This document shows positions 15,062 to 23,365 of a stretch of DNA of 57,174 nucleotides, piece by piece (within the stretch, counting starts at the first letter, position 1; every line of letters starts with the position of its first letter). The notes beneath the pieces were generated by a model. That model was not told the DNA's origin, did not search any database, and saw nothing but the letters and a program-made list of their open reading frames with translations. The stretch comes from a virus. The stretch is from positions 1-57,174 of the IMG/VR virus record IMGVR_UViG_3300047472_000206; one strand, 5' to 3'. The position numbers and the translations under genes were made by a program.

Positions 15062-15103
15062 CATATCATGATCCCCGATCTCTCCCGCACCGACCGCCAG
15101 CAC
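15062..15103 (+). repeat. 42-bp direct repeat, copy 2
   Basis: Second copy of the repeat at 14735-14776; this one leads into the intact 145-aa gene. The copies are 327 bp apart. Confidence 0.9.
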
Positions 15104-15505
15104 CTGGCCATCGCCCGCGAACCCGCCGCCATTTCCCTGGTCCCGAAGACCTGCGCCTGCGGCAAGCGCTCGCCGGCCAAGCAGCTGGCCCAGCACGGCA
15201 AGTGCGTCGCCTGCCTGTTCGATGCGCGCGTGGCGACGCTGCAGCCGGGCGACGCCGAAAAGCTGGCGCATACCCTGGGCGCCGTGCCCGAGCGCCCGAA
15301 ATCGAAGTGGGGCTTCCGCAATTACTACTGCGCAAGCAACAGCGGCTCCAGTTTCAACGCGATGCAGCGCCTGGTCGCGGCCGGCTTTGCCGAGGTCGGT
15401 CACATTGCTGGCACGCAGACCTACTTCCACGCCACGAAGGACGGCTGCAAGCTGGTCGGCCTGAACGCGGCGCGCACCCGCGAAGCGCTGGGAGGTCAGC
15501 CATGA
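15068..15505 (+). CDS. Cys-rich phage protein with possible zinc site, 145 aa
   Basis: Two CxC/CxxC pairs (CACGKRSP and GKCVACLF, about residues 28-50) suggest a small zinc-binding domain. The C-terminal half (FNAMQRLVAAGFAEVGHIAG then TYFHATKDGCKLVGL) looks like a winged-helix or phage-specific domain. Start at ATG 15068 within the repeat, with AAAAGGA upstream. It overlaps the following gene by four bases. Function is unknown. Confidence 0.7.
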   Translation: MIPDLSRTDRQHLAIAREPAAISLVPKTCACGKRSPAKQLAQHGKCVACLFDARVATLQPGDAEKLAHTLGAVPERPKSKWGFRNYYCASNSGSSFNAMQRLVAAGFAEVGHIAGTQTYFHATKDGCKLVGLNAARTREALGGQP

Positions 15506-15978
15506 CACCCCCTATCCCACCGCGCGCCACGGTGCGCAACACGATCGCCACACGCCGATCGGCCGCCAATCTCGAGATCGCCATCACCACGATCACGCGC
15601 GGCCCGACCTCCGTTCTTGAACTCTCCGGCGTGCTTGGCATGTCCCTGTCCGGCACCCGCAAGTACACCTACGAGCTGCAGCGGGCCGGGATTATCCAAT
15701 CAGTCGACAGCGAGCGCACGCATGCGCTGTCCGCCGGCGAGCAGGCCTATGTGATCGCCGCGCAGACGGACCAGGTCGAGGCCTACGTCAGCAAGCTGGT
15801 GACGACAGGCCCGGCCGCGGCGCCGCGCGTCGACAAGAGCATGCGGCCGCCGCCGGCGGGCTGCCACCGCCACCTGATCCGCGACGACAACGAAGTCAGC
15901 ACGCACGTCCCGCGCGAGCGGTTCCGCGGCCAGCACATCGAGTTGCACGAGGCTTTCTTCGGGAGGGTGCTGCCATGA
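15502..15978 (+). CDS. Winged-helix phage regulator-like protein, 158 aa
   Basis: Residues 22-70 (AITTITRGPTSVLELSGVLG then SGTRKYTYELQRAGIIQS) form a winged-helix pattern as in MarR/ROK-type readers. The C-terminal part carries a possible metal-binding HRH segment. Four-base overlaps on both sides place it in the coupled operon. Function is unknown. Confidence 0.65.
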   Translation: MTPPIPPRATVRNTIATRRSAANLEIAITTITRGPTSVLELSGVLGMSLSGTRKYTYELQRAGIIQSVDSERTHALSAGEQAYVIAAQTDQVEAYVSKLVTTGPAAAPRVDKSMRPPPAGCHRHLIRDDNEVSTHVPRERFRGQHIELHEAFFGRVLP

Positions 15979-16493
15979 CGGAAATCACTCTGGTCAAGCA
16001 TTCCGACGTCGAGCCCACCGAGGCCCAGGCGGCCGTGCTGCGCTCGTTCCTCTTCGAGTCGATCGACGGCCTGGCCGAGGCCGACCAGAAATCCTGGCGC
16101 CGTTTCTGGAACTGGATCATCAAGTCCGGCTCCGGCGAGCTGTTCACCATCGAAACTTGGACCGCGCGCCACGGCGGCTTCCACAAGATGCACATGGTGA
16201 TGGAGACGAAGGTCTTCCAGGCCCAGGAGCGCATCAAGAACTTCCCGCAGTTCCGCCTCTGGTTGAAGGTGGGCGCCGGCTTCGTCGATTGGATGGCCGG
16301 GCCGACCGGCGGCGTCGTGCCGGTGCCGCGCTCGATCAGCTACAAAAAATGCGACGAGGACGAAATGCGCCAGTTCCACCTGGACGCGATCGCTTTCCTG
16401 CGCACGCAGCACGCTCAGCACTACCTGTGGAAGCACCTGACGCCGCAGATGGCCGACGAGATGATGGAATCCGTTCTGAGGAGCTTTTCATGA
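15975..16493 (+). CDS. DUF1367-family phage protein, 172 aa
   Basis: The central segment FPQFRLWLKVGAGFVDWMAG and the later VPRSISYKKCDEDEMRQFH match DUF1367, a family of lambdoid phage nin-region proteins of unknown function. Length is normal. Its stop overlaps a now-isolated ATG (ATGA) at 16490, as if the next gene originally started there before mini-gene 3 intervened. Confidence 0.82.
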   Translation: MTEITLVKHSDVEPTEAQAAVLRSFLFESIDGLAEADQKSWRRFWNWIIKSGSGELFTIETWTARHGGFHKMHMVMETKVFQAQERIKNFPQFRLWLKVGAGFVDWMAGPTGGVVPVPRSISYKKCDEDEMRQFHLDAIAFLRTQHAQHYLWKHLTPQMADEMMESVLRSFS

Positions 16494-16512
16494 GCGCGCG
16501 CAAGCGCGCAGG

Positions 16513-16779
16513 TCATTTCAGAAATTTACGAATTTCTTCAATCGCTGCTTCGCGAGCATCGGCGACGGCTTGCTCTTTGTTCGGGCTCAAAAAAGCGCCA
16601 ACCGCTTGCGAAAGTCCTCGATTTTCGATTCCGCGTATTGCAGCGCTCGATCGCCATGAGTCGTTCGCCAGGCGGACAGCCCAAATCCGAATTTTAAAAC
16701 CATCGATGTCTTCGGTAAATGTCGGCGCCGATTCATTGGCGCCTTCATATTCCTCGCGCATTTCATCGATACCAATCAT
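16513..16779 (-). CDS. Reverse-strand mini-gene 3, 88 aa
   Basis: Unrecognised acidic helical protein (MIGIDEMREEYEGANESAPT). The ATG at 16779 is preceded by AGGGGG five bases away. Lower GC than the genes on either side. Like mini-genes 1 and 2 it fills a gap between two plus-strand genes, ends near a stranded ATGA start and diverges from the next plus-strand start by about 36 bp. Confidence 0.6.
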   Translation of the reverse strand: MIGIDEMREEYEGANESAPTFTEDIDGFKIRIWAVRLANDSWRSSAAIRGIENRGLSQAVGAFLSPNKEQAVADAREAAIEEIRKFLK

Positions 16780-16815
16780 TTGCTGCCCCCTTAATAAAGA
16801 AGGGATCGTAACATC

Positions 16816-17313
16816 ATGCGCCGCTCACCCATGAAGTCAGCCAAGAAAGGCCAGAAACGCTCCGGCTTCTCGCAGGCGCCGACCGGCATCCTATCCCTGC
16901 AGGCGCACCAGCGCACGCGCAAGGCCGCGCCGGCACGCAAGTCGACGATGAAAACGAAGCAGCGCGCCGTCAGCGCCGACGAAAAGGTGCTGTGGGACCG
17001 CCTCGCGACAGAGATCGGCTGCGTTGCCTGCATGCTCGACCACCGCCGCAACACCTACGTCAGCATCCACCACACCGACGGCCGGACGAAGCCGGGCTGC
17101 CACAAGCTCGTGCTGCCGCTGTGCGCTCCCCACCACCAGCAAGACGACACCGACCCGCTGCAGCGCATCGCCGTGCACCCGAACAAAGCGCGCTTCGAGG
17201 CGCGATACGGCAGCCAGGCTGAGCTGATGGCGATCTGCGAGCAGATTCTGAACGAAGTGCGGCCGGCCGCAGCGCCAGTCGCCACACCCAACCAATTTTC
17301 GGAGCAACCATGA
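16816..17313 (+). CDS. Ref-like recombination nuclease, 165 aa
   Basis: Resembles the C-terminal HNH-type domain of phage P1 Ref, a RecA-dependent nuclease: CVACMLDHRRNTYVSIHHTD, then LPLCAPHHQQ, then IAVHPNKARFEARYGSQ. The paired CxxC and HH elements fit the metal-binding HNH core. The N-terminus is Lys/Arg-rich and disordered, also a feature of Ref. An ATG at 16831 is an alternative start. Confidence 0.8.
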   Translation: MRRSPMKSAKKGQKRSGFSQAPTGILSLQAHQRTRKAAPARKSTMKTKQRAVSADEKVLWDRLATEIGCVACMLDHRRNTYVSIHHTDGRTKPGCHKLVLPLCAPHHQQDDTDPLQRIAVHPNKARFEARYGSQAELMAICEQILNEVRPAAAPVATPNQFSEQP

Positions 17314-18749
17314 GCGCATTCAATTTACCCGAGCGTGGCGCCGTCGCTGAGGCGCAGCAGCTGGGCGACTACGAGCAGTTCATCCGCAGCAAGCTGCGCG
17401 CCGAGGTGCCGGCCGGCTTCGACGCCGACATCCCCACCGGCCCGCTGTTCGACTTCCAGGCCGCCTGCGTCAAGTGGGCGCTGAAGCGGGGCAGGGCGGC
17501 GCTGTTCGCTGACACCGGCCTCGGCAAGACCGCCATGCAAACCGCATGGGCACAGGCAGTGGTCGATCACACGGGCGGCAACGTCATCATTGCGGCGCCG
17601 CTGTGCGTGGCGCAGCAGACGGTCGAAGAGGCGGCCAAGTTCGGCATCACCGTGAAGTACTGCCGCACCGACGCAGACGTCGAGCCGGGTATCACGATCA
17701 CCAACTACGAAATGCTCGACCATTTCGACCTGGAGGCGTTCGCCGGCGTCGTGCTGGATGAATCCAGCATTCTGAAGTCGCACACCAGCAAAACCCGCGA
17801 GGCCATCGTGGCAGCATTCAAGACAACGCCCTACAAGCTGTCGTGCACGGCGACACCATCGCCGAACGACTACATGGAGCTCGGAAACCAAGCTGACTTC
17901 CTCGGCGTCATGTCGGCATCCGAAATGCTGGCGACCTTTTTCACGCACGACGGCGGCGACACGTCGAAGTGGCGCCTGAAGGGTCATGGCCGCACGAGGT
18001 TCTGGGAATGGATGGCGACCTGGTCGATCTGCATCCGCAATCCTTCCGACCTGGGCTTTGATGGCGCGCGCTATGAACTCCCGGCCCTGAACATGGTCGA
18101 GCACACCGTGTCCGGCGGCGAGCTTTTGGAAGGCCAGTTGTTCGCCGTCACTGCGCAGTCGCTGTCCGAGCGTCGCCAGGCCAAGAAAAATAGCATGGTC
18201 GACCGCGTCGCGCTGGCCGCCGGCATCGCCAACGCCACCGACCGGCCCGTCATCGTCTGGTGTCACATGAACGAGGAAAGCACGGCGCTCACCGCGGCGA
18301 TTCCTGGCGCGGTCGAGGTAACCGGTTCGATGACGATCGACCAGAAGACGGCCAACGTGATGGCCTTCACGCATGGCGCTGCCCGCGTCCTCGTCAGCAA
18401 GGCATCAATCTGCGGCTTCGGCATGAACTGGCAGCACTGCAGCGACATGATCTTCGCTGGCATGGACGACTCCTTCGAGAAATACTACCAGGCCGTGCGC
18501 CGGTGCCATCGCTTCGGCCAGCGCCGGGCCGTCACGGTCCATATCATCACCGCCGAGACTGAGGGCGCCGTCAAGGCGAACATCGAGCGCAAGCAGGCCC
18601 AAGCCAACGAAATGGCCGGCGAGATGGTGGCGCACATGCGCGCGATCACGCGCCGGCAGATCGTCGGCGTCACCAGTAATACCGAGACCTACAACCCGAC
18701 CATGCCGATGACCGTGCCGGCCTGGATCATCGCCAATACCGAGAACTGA
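17310..18749 (+). CDS. SNF2/DEAD-like helicase, 479 aa
   Basis: ATP-dependent DNA helicase or translocase. Walker A is ADTGLGKT (residues 68-74), motif II is LDESS in place of DEAH, motif III is CTATPSPND, and the C-terminal RecA lobe ends in the arginine-finger motif QAVRRCHRFGQ. This is the SNF2-type arrangement seen in phage helicases. It overlaps the Ref-like gene by four bases and lies one base before a DNA methyltransferase. The pair could support replication, or with the methyltransferase modify phage DNA; no nuclease domain is visible. Confidence 0.88.
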   Translation: MSAFNLPERGAVAEAQQLGDYEQFIRSKLRAEVPAGFDADIPTGPLFDFQAACVKWALKRGRAALFADTGLGKTAMQTAWAQAVVDHTGGNVIIAAPLCVAQQTVEEAAKFGITVKYCRTDADVEPGITITNYEMLDHFDLEAFAGVVLDESSILKSHTSKTREAIVAAFKTTPYKLSCTATPSPNDYMELGNQADFLGVMSASEMLATFFTHDGGDTSKWRLKGHGRTRFWEWMATWSICIRNPSDLGFDGARYELPALNMVEHTVSGGELLEGQLFAVTAQSLSERRQAKKNSMVDRVALAAGIANATDRPVIVWCHMNEESTALTAAIPGAVEVTGSMTIDQKTANVMAFTHGAARVLVSKASICGFGMNWQHCSDMIFAGMDDSFEKYYQAVRRCHRFGQRRAVTVHIITAETEGAVKANIERKQAQANEMAGEMVAHMRAITRRQIVGVTSNTETYNPTMPMTVPAWIIANTEN

Positions 18750-18750
18750 C

Positions 18751-19653
18751 ATGACCAACGTTATCAATCAAGCCATCGGCGACAAGTTCGCTCTGTTCAA
18801 TGCCGACTGCGTCGACGTCACCAAGACCCTGCCGGACGATTCGATCGATTTCAGCGTCTACAGCCCGCCATTCGAGAGCTTGTACGTTTTCAGTAACAGC
18901 GAGCGCGACATGGGCAACAGCGCATCGAGCGATGATTTTTGGCAGCATTACCGCTACCTGATCGCCGAAATGTTCCGCGCGATGAAGCCCGGGCGCCTGG
19001 TCGCCGTGCACTGCATGAACCTGCCCACCTCGAAGGCGCGCGACGGCTACATCGGCATCAAGGACTTCCGCGGCGAGATAATCCGATCGCACCAGGCCGC
19101 CGGCTTTATCTACCATTCCGAAGTTTGCATCTGGAAGGATCCCGTGGTCGCTATGCAGCGTACCAAGGCGCTGGGCCTGCTCTACAAGCAACTGCGCAAG
19201 GACAGCGCGATGTCGCGCCAAGGCATCGCCGACTATCTGGTCGTGCTGCGCAAGCCCGGCGAGAACCCGGACCCAGTGACCAAGACGACGGAAAGCCACT
19301 CGGTAGACCTCTGGCAGCACTACGCCAGCCCGGTGTGGATGGACGTCAAGCAGAGTCGCACGCTGCAATACATGAGCGCGCGCGAAAGCGACGACGAGCG
19401 CCACATCAGCCCGCTACAGCTGGACGTCATCGAGCGCGCCATCGATCTCTGGACGAACCCGGGAGATCTGGTCTTCACGCCGTTCTTGGGCATCGGCTCC
19501 GAAGCCTTCGTCGCGCTGCAGATGGGCCGGCGCGCCTGCGGCTCGGAACTGAAGCGGTCGTACTTCGACCTGGCTGTGCGGAACTGCCGCGATGCGCAGC
19601 AGGGTCGCGCTGACGACCTGTTCGCCAGCATGGACGCCGAGCAGGGAGGCTGA
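18751..19653 (+). CDS. Beta-class N6-adenine/N4-cytosine DNA methyltransferase, 300 aa
   Basis: The catalytic motif IV is SPPF (residues 38-41) near the N-terminus, and the AdoMet-binding motif I is TPFLGIGSEAF near residue 242. This permuted order defines beta-class amino-methyltransferases. The N4-cytosine type often has SPP(Y/F), so N4 methylation is a little more likely, but that is inference. It follows the helicase after one base and has no paired restriction enzyme. Confidence 0.88.
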   Translation: MTNVINQAIGDKFALFNADCVDVTKTLPDDSIDFSVYSPPFESLYVFSNSERDMGNSASSDDFWQHYRYLIAEMFRAMKPGRLVAVHCMNLPTSKARDGYIGIKDFRGEIIRSHQAAGFIYHSEVCIWKDPVVAMQRTKALGLLYKQLRKDSAMSRQGIADYLVVLRKPGENPDPVTKTTESHSVDLWQHYASPVWMDVKQSRTLQYMSARESDDERHISPLQLDVIERAIDLWTNPGDLVFTPFLGIGSEAFVALQMGRRACGSELKRSYFDLAVRNCRDAQQGRADDLFASMDAEQGG

Positions 19654-19654
19654 C

Positions 19655-20665
19655 ATGCGTGACTATGGCAAGGTCTACACGGCATTTTGGACCAGCGAGG
19701 ACGTCCTCGCCATGTCGGAGGATGAGCGCACCCTGGCTCTGTACCTGCTGACGTGCCCGCACGGGAACATGCTGGGATGCTTTCGGTTACCGAATGCGTA
19801 TGCTTCCGACGACCTGAAATGGGATATGGAAAGGGTATCGAAAGGGTTTAGTGGTCTTGTCGCAAAGGGTTATATATACCGTTGCGAACGGTCATTTTGG
19901 CTCGTCATCAAGCGCTACCTGAAGTGGAACCAGTTCGAAAACCCCAATGTTGGTAAAGCGGCAGGAAAACTGTTCGACACGCTGGGCGCGCCCACCACGG
20001 TCAAAGCGTGTCTGGCTGCGGCTTTGCGCGATTTTGCACCTACTTTTCCCACCTCGATTTTGGACAATTTTGAGGCGGAAAACGAACCCTTTCGAAACCC
20101 TTCGGTACTGAGCCCCGAAACAGGAGCAGTAGCAGTAACAGGAACCAGAGCAGAAACAGGAGCAGAAGACACGTCGGCGAAAATCGCCGCCGCGGCGCCG
20201 GACGATTCCGACCTGGTCGACGCAGTTCTCGAATCCGTCGAGGAATCGAAGGAGCGCCGGGAGAAACGCCGCGCCACCGAGGCCGACGAGAAATGCGCGC
20301 GCTGGTGCTTCGGTCTGATCCTCGACAACAACCCGACCGCCAAGGCGCCCAACTTCCAATCCTGGGCCGAGGACGTGCGGCTGATGCGCGAGCGCGACCA
20401 CCGCAAGCTGCCTGACGTCTGCGAGCTATTCCGGTGGGCGCAGGCAGACGATTTCTGGTGCGGGAACATCCTGTCGCCTGCGAAGCTGCGCGAGAAGTGG
20501 GATCAGCTGACGATCCAGCGGCAACGCGGCCGTGGCAAGCCTGCGGGCCTGCCGGCCCCGATCGACATCGCAGCGGCACGTCAGGCGTCAAACGCGGAAG
20601 CCAAGCGCCGCTTGGGCTTCGCAGACGACGGCGCCGACGGGGAGGTAATCGATGCAGCGCGCTGA
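19655..20665 (+). CDS. Phage replication initiator (lambda O-like), 336 aa
   Basis: The N-terminal domain (MRDYGKVYTAFWTSEDVLAM, through VIKRYLKWNQFENPN) is the winged-helix initiator typical of phage O/DnaD-like proteins. The C-terminal part (CARWCFGLILDNNPTAKAPN and SPAKLREKWDQL) resembles the end of phage replication proteins that recruit the helicase loader. A low-complexity Thr/Glu/Ala segment at about residues 155-180 is encoded by repeats that may form the origin. ATG 19655 follows GGGAGG. It overlaps the next gene. Confidence 0.85.
   Translation: MRDYGKVYTAFWTSEDVLAMSEDERTLALYLLTCPHGNMLGCFRLPNAYASDDLKWDMERVSKGFSGLVAKGYIYRCERSFWLVIKRYLKWNQFENPNVGKAAGKLFDTLGAPTTVKACLAAALRDFAPTFPTSILDNFEAENEPFRNPSVLSPETGAVAVTGTRAETGAEDTSAKIAAAAPDDSDLVDAVLESVEESKERREKRRATEADEKCARWCFGLILDNNPTAKAPNFQSWAEDVRLMRERDHRKLPDVCELFRWAQADDFWCGNILSPAKLREKWDQLTIQRQRGRGKPAGLPAPIDIAAARQASNAEAKRRLGFADDGADGEVIDAAR
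19830..20165. other. Candidate replication origin inside the O-like gene
   Basis: AAAGGGT occurs at 19830, 19841 and 19864 with an AT-rich tract (TATATATA) directly after the third. Inverted counterparts AACCCTT occur near 20085-20102, and a 13-bp repeat GAAACAGGAGCAG occurs at 20117 and 20153. Lambdoid origins lie inside O as iterons next to AT-rich DNA. Origin function is inferred. Confidence 0.4.
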
Positions 20666-21449
20666 CTTCGACGAGTTCGCCCAGTTGCTCGACGATGCTT
20701 ACGACCTGCTGGGCGTGGGCGCGGCCAACAAGGTCATCAGCGGCGGCGCCAAGGGCATGTTCTTCGCCGCGCTGGCCGCGTACCCGATGGCGACTGTTCG
20801 CGCCGCGCTCGGCGCCCACTGCGCGCGCGGCAAGTTTCCGCCACGGCCTGGCGACGTCATCGACATCATCGAGGCGTCCGCTGCGAACGACGGCCGGCCC
20901 GGCGTCGAGGAGGCCTGGGCCATCGCGCTGACCAGCCGCGACGAGTCGGACACGGTCGTCTGGACCGCCGAATGCGCCGAGGCTTTCGCCATCTGCCGGC
21001 CGATCCTGAACCTGGACGACGAGGTCGGCGCGCGCATGGCGTTCAAGGAAGCCTACGCGCGCATCGTTGGCCAAGCCCGCGCCGCGCACCGGCCGGCGGC
21101 CTGGTCCGCCTCGATCGGCTGGGACTCTGGCAAGCGCGACGGCGCGCTGAGCCGCGCGGTGGTGGCCGGCCTGTTGCCAGCCCCTGAGGCGACGACGCTG
21201 CTGCTGGGCGGCCCGGCCGACATGCCACCGCCGGACGACAAGGCGCGCGCGCAGCTGGCCGCCATCAAGCAAATGCTGGCCGACAGGGCCGCGCAGCGCG
21301 AAGCGAATTCTGAGGCAGCGCACGAACAGCGCATTGAGGCGGATCGCGCAGAGAAGGCGACGCTGCAGCAGCGCGTCGATGACCATATTCGCGAGGAGAA
21401 AGCGCGAATGCGGGGATTGCGTTCAGGCGCCAATGCGCCGCCGGCTTGA
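20652..21449 (+). CDS. Phage replication protein, P-like or helicase-loader-like, 265 aa
   Basis: Follows the O-like gene with a 14-bp overlap, the position of helicase loaders such as lambda P. The sequence (VISGGAKGMFFAALAAYPMA, GKFPPRPGDVIDIIEA) resembles replication-module proteins of Burkholderia phages by recollection; no Walker motif is present, so it is not DnaC-type. The C-terminal third is a charged helix. The loader role is positional inference. Confidence 0.65.
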   Translation: MQRADFDEFAQLLDDAYDLLGVGAANKVISGGAKGMFFAALAAYPMATVRAALGAHCARGKFPPRPGDVIDIIEASAANDGRPGVEEAWAIALTSRDESDTVVWTAECAEAFAICRPILNLDDEVGARMAFKEAYARIVGQARAAHRPAAWSASIGWDSGKRDGALSRAVVAGLLPAPEATTLLLGGPADMPPPDDKARAQLAAIKQMLADRAAQREANSEAAHEQRIEADRAEKATLQQRVDDHIREEKARMRGLRSGANAPPA

Positions 21450-21546
21450 TCTGCGGCCCCGCCACGCTGCGCAAGCATGCCGGCCGGTACGAAGTAATGC
21501 ACCCATGAAAAATAATGGCTCAAAAGGCCGATAGGGAATTCTGAAA

Positions 21547-22398
21547 ATGATCGATATCGAAAAAATGTTCACCCTGATCGCGGCCCGGCCGCAGATCCGC
21601 ACGGTCGAGATCGCCGAACTGATCGACTGCGACTCGGACCAGGTCCAGCCCGCGCTGCAGCCGCACATCGACAGCGGCAACCTGACGCTGATCGAGGTAA
21701 CGGCGCCGAACGGGAGGCCGGCGAACGGCTTCATGCTGACCCGCAAGTTCATGGCCGGCGAGCTGTACCAGGCCCTGCTGCCAGCGATCCAGGAGCAGCG
21801 CACGGCCGACGGGTGGGTCAAGCCGGCGCCGCCACCAGCACCGAAGCCTGTGGCGCCTCGCGCGCCCGAGCAGTCGATGACAGCGCCAGGCGTGCAGCGC
21901 GCCGCGCGGCGGCCGGCGCCACCCGATGATGAGGACGATCCGGACGTGCACCCGACGGCACCCGCGCCGCGCGCGGCAGTAGAGCCAGCGAGGCCCTACG
22001 ACCGTTCGGCCACGCAAAAGGCGATCGACTATCTGGCGCAACATGGCCCGAGCAAGGCGAGCGATTTGCGGCAGCCAATGGGCCTGAGTTCGAGGCAATA
22101 TCCGATGAACAGCCTGCGCGCGACTATCCTCGCCGGCCGCATCGTACGCCACGGCGATATTTTGTCGCTGCCAGGCGCGGCGCTGCCGGCGGCCGAGTCG
22201 GCAGCTGTCGCACCCGCGCAGCCGTTGACCGAGATCGCGCCAGCCGGCAGCCCGCCGGCGGCGTTCCGGTTCGCGCGCTGGTCCGACGGCTCGATTGAGC
22301 TGCACCGGGGCGGCAAGGTGGTGATGACCCTGACGCCGGCCGAGTGCGTGCAGCTCGCGCCTTCGGTGGTGCTGACGACGATGGAGGCGGCGCAGTGA
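21547..22398 (+). CDS. Two-domain winged-helix phage protein, 283 aa
   Basis: Residues 5-60 (MFTLIAARPQIRTVEIAEL, then VQPALQPHIDSGNL) and residues 157-205 (QKAIDYLAQHGPSKASDLRQ) look like two winged-helix domains separated by a Pro/Ala-rich linker. The C-terminus (ELHRGGKVVMTLTPAECVQL) is a small beta unit. Regulatory or recombination function is possible; no family is assigned. It overlaps the resolvase gene by four bases (GTGA). Confidence 0.65.
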   Translation: MIDIEKMFTLIAARPQIRTVEIAELIDCDSDQVQPALQPHIDSGNLTLIEVTAPNGRPANGFMLTRKFMAGELYQALLPAIQEQRTADGWVKPAPPPAPKPVAPRAPEQSMTAPGVQRAARRPAPPDDEDDPDVHPTAPAPRAAVEPARPYDRSATQKAIDYLAQHGPSKASDLRQPMGLSSRQYPMNSLRATILAGRIVRHGDILSLPGAALPAAESAAVAPAQPLTEIAPAGSPPAAFRFARWSDGSIELHRGGKVVMTLTPAECVQLAPSVVLTTMEAAQ

Positions 22399-22868
22399 GT
22401 ACGATCCTTGCAATCGATCCCGGGACGGTGATATCCGGCTGGTGCGTTCTCGGTGCCGCCGGCGTGGTGGCCTCGGGCGTGGCCGACAACGGCGATCTGC
22501 TGGTCATGGTGCAGCAGTCCAGCGCCGACCGCCTCGCCATCGAAATGATCGCAAGCTACGGCATGCCGGTCGGCCGTGAGGTGTTCGAGACCTGCGTGTG
22601 GATCGGTCGCTACCTGCAGGCTTGGGCCGGGCCGGAGGCAGTCGAGCTGGTCTACCGCAAGGACGTGAAGATGCACCTGTGCGGCACGCCACGCGCGAAG
22701 GATCCGAACGTGCGCCAGGCGCTGCTGGACATGTTCCCGGCTACTGGTGGCGGCAAGACGCCGCAGATCGGCATCCAGTCGAAGCCGGGCCCGCTGTTCG
22801 GTGTGGTGTCGCACGCGTGGGCGGCGCTGGCCGTGGCCGTGACCGCGACGAAGTGGGAGACGGCATGA
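22395..22868 (+). CDS. RuvC-fold Holliday junction resolvase-like protein, 157 aa
   Basis: The N-terminal STILAIDPGTVISGWCVL carries the first catalytic Asp of the RNase H-fold RuvC family, ADRLAIEMIASYGMPVGREV the second acidic position, and the end (FGVVSHAWAALAVAV) has the final helix with a conserved His in place of Asp-Ala. GTG start overlapping the previous stop. Placed late in the early operon, as is RusA or Rap in lambda, where it resolves recombination junctions. Confidence 0.83.
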   Translation: MSTILAIDPGTVISGWCVLGAAGVVASGVADNGDLLVMVQQSSADRLAIEMIASYGMPVGREVFETCVWIGRYLQAWAGPEAVELVYRKDVKMHLCGTPRAKDPNVRQALLDMFPATGGGKTPQIGIQSKPGPLFGVVSHAWAALAVAVTATKWETA

Positions 22869-23365
22869 GCAAGCCTCGCAAAAAGTACCAGGGCCCGAAA
22901 TATGTCGCACGCAATCCGATGGCGACGTTCTTCGGCGGAATGAGCGGCGAGCACGCCGAGCACCTGCAGAAGCTGAACCTGCTGAACCATGGCGCGCTAT
23001 CGGCGCTGGCGCAGGGTCGGGGTGATCGCGACGGCTGGGATCGCCTGGTCGGCGCCATCAACATGGCCAACGTCATGTGCGAGCAGGGCATCGGCAACGA
23101 GTTCCGCGACCAGGCGCTGGCCGCGCGCGACGCGCTGTGCGAGGTCGGCAAGCGCGCGATGAAGACAGGGCGCTTCATCTGCCGCGGCGACGAGCTGCGC
23201 ACGATCAGCGAGGCGATGGGCTGTCACGACGCCCAGCTGGAGAACGTCCGCGCCATCGACGTCGACCGCGCCAGCAACGAGGTGCTGCGCCGGATCCGCG
23301 AGGGCATCAACACCACCAACGTGCGCGCCGAGCTGGCCAAGGAGATGGCGCATGAGCAAAATTGA
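22865..23365 (+). CDS. Phage early protein of unknown function, 166 aa
   Basis: Basic N-terminus (MSKPRKKYQGPKYVARNPM) followed by a helical domain with several Cys/Met. Comparable proteins sit before late-gene activators in Burkholderiales phages; I recall the family but not an assigned role. It overlaps both neighbours. Confidence 0.7.
   Translation: MSKPRKKYQGPKYVARNPMATFFGGMSGEHAEHLQKLNLLNHGALSALAQGRGDRDGWDRLVGAINMANVMCEQGIGNEFRDQALAARDALCEVGKRAMKTGRFICRGDELRTISEAMGCHDAQLENVRAIDVDRASNEVLRRIREGINTTNVRAELAKEMAHEQN

Noticed and set aside
14741-15505. A 254-aa frame beginning at the first copy of the duplicated start
   Set aside because: Residues 13-109 are antisense of mini-gene 2 with a Ser/Thr/Lys-rich shadow composition; the second copy at 15068 starts the conserved-looking protein.
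17310-19653. Complete restriction-modification system
   Set aside because: No nuclease or specificity subunit accompanies the helicase and methyltransferases, so an anti-restriction or replication role is more economical.
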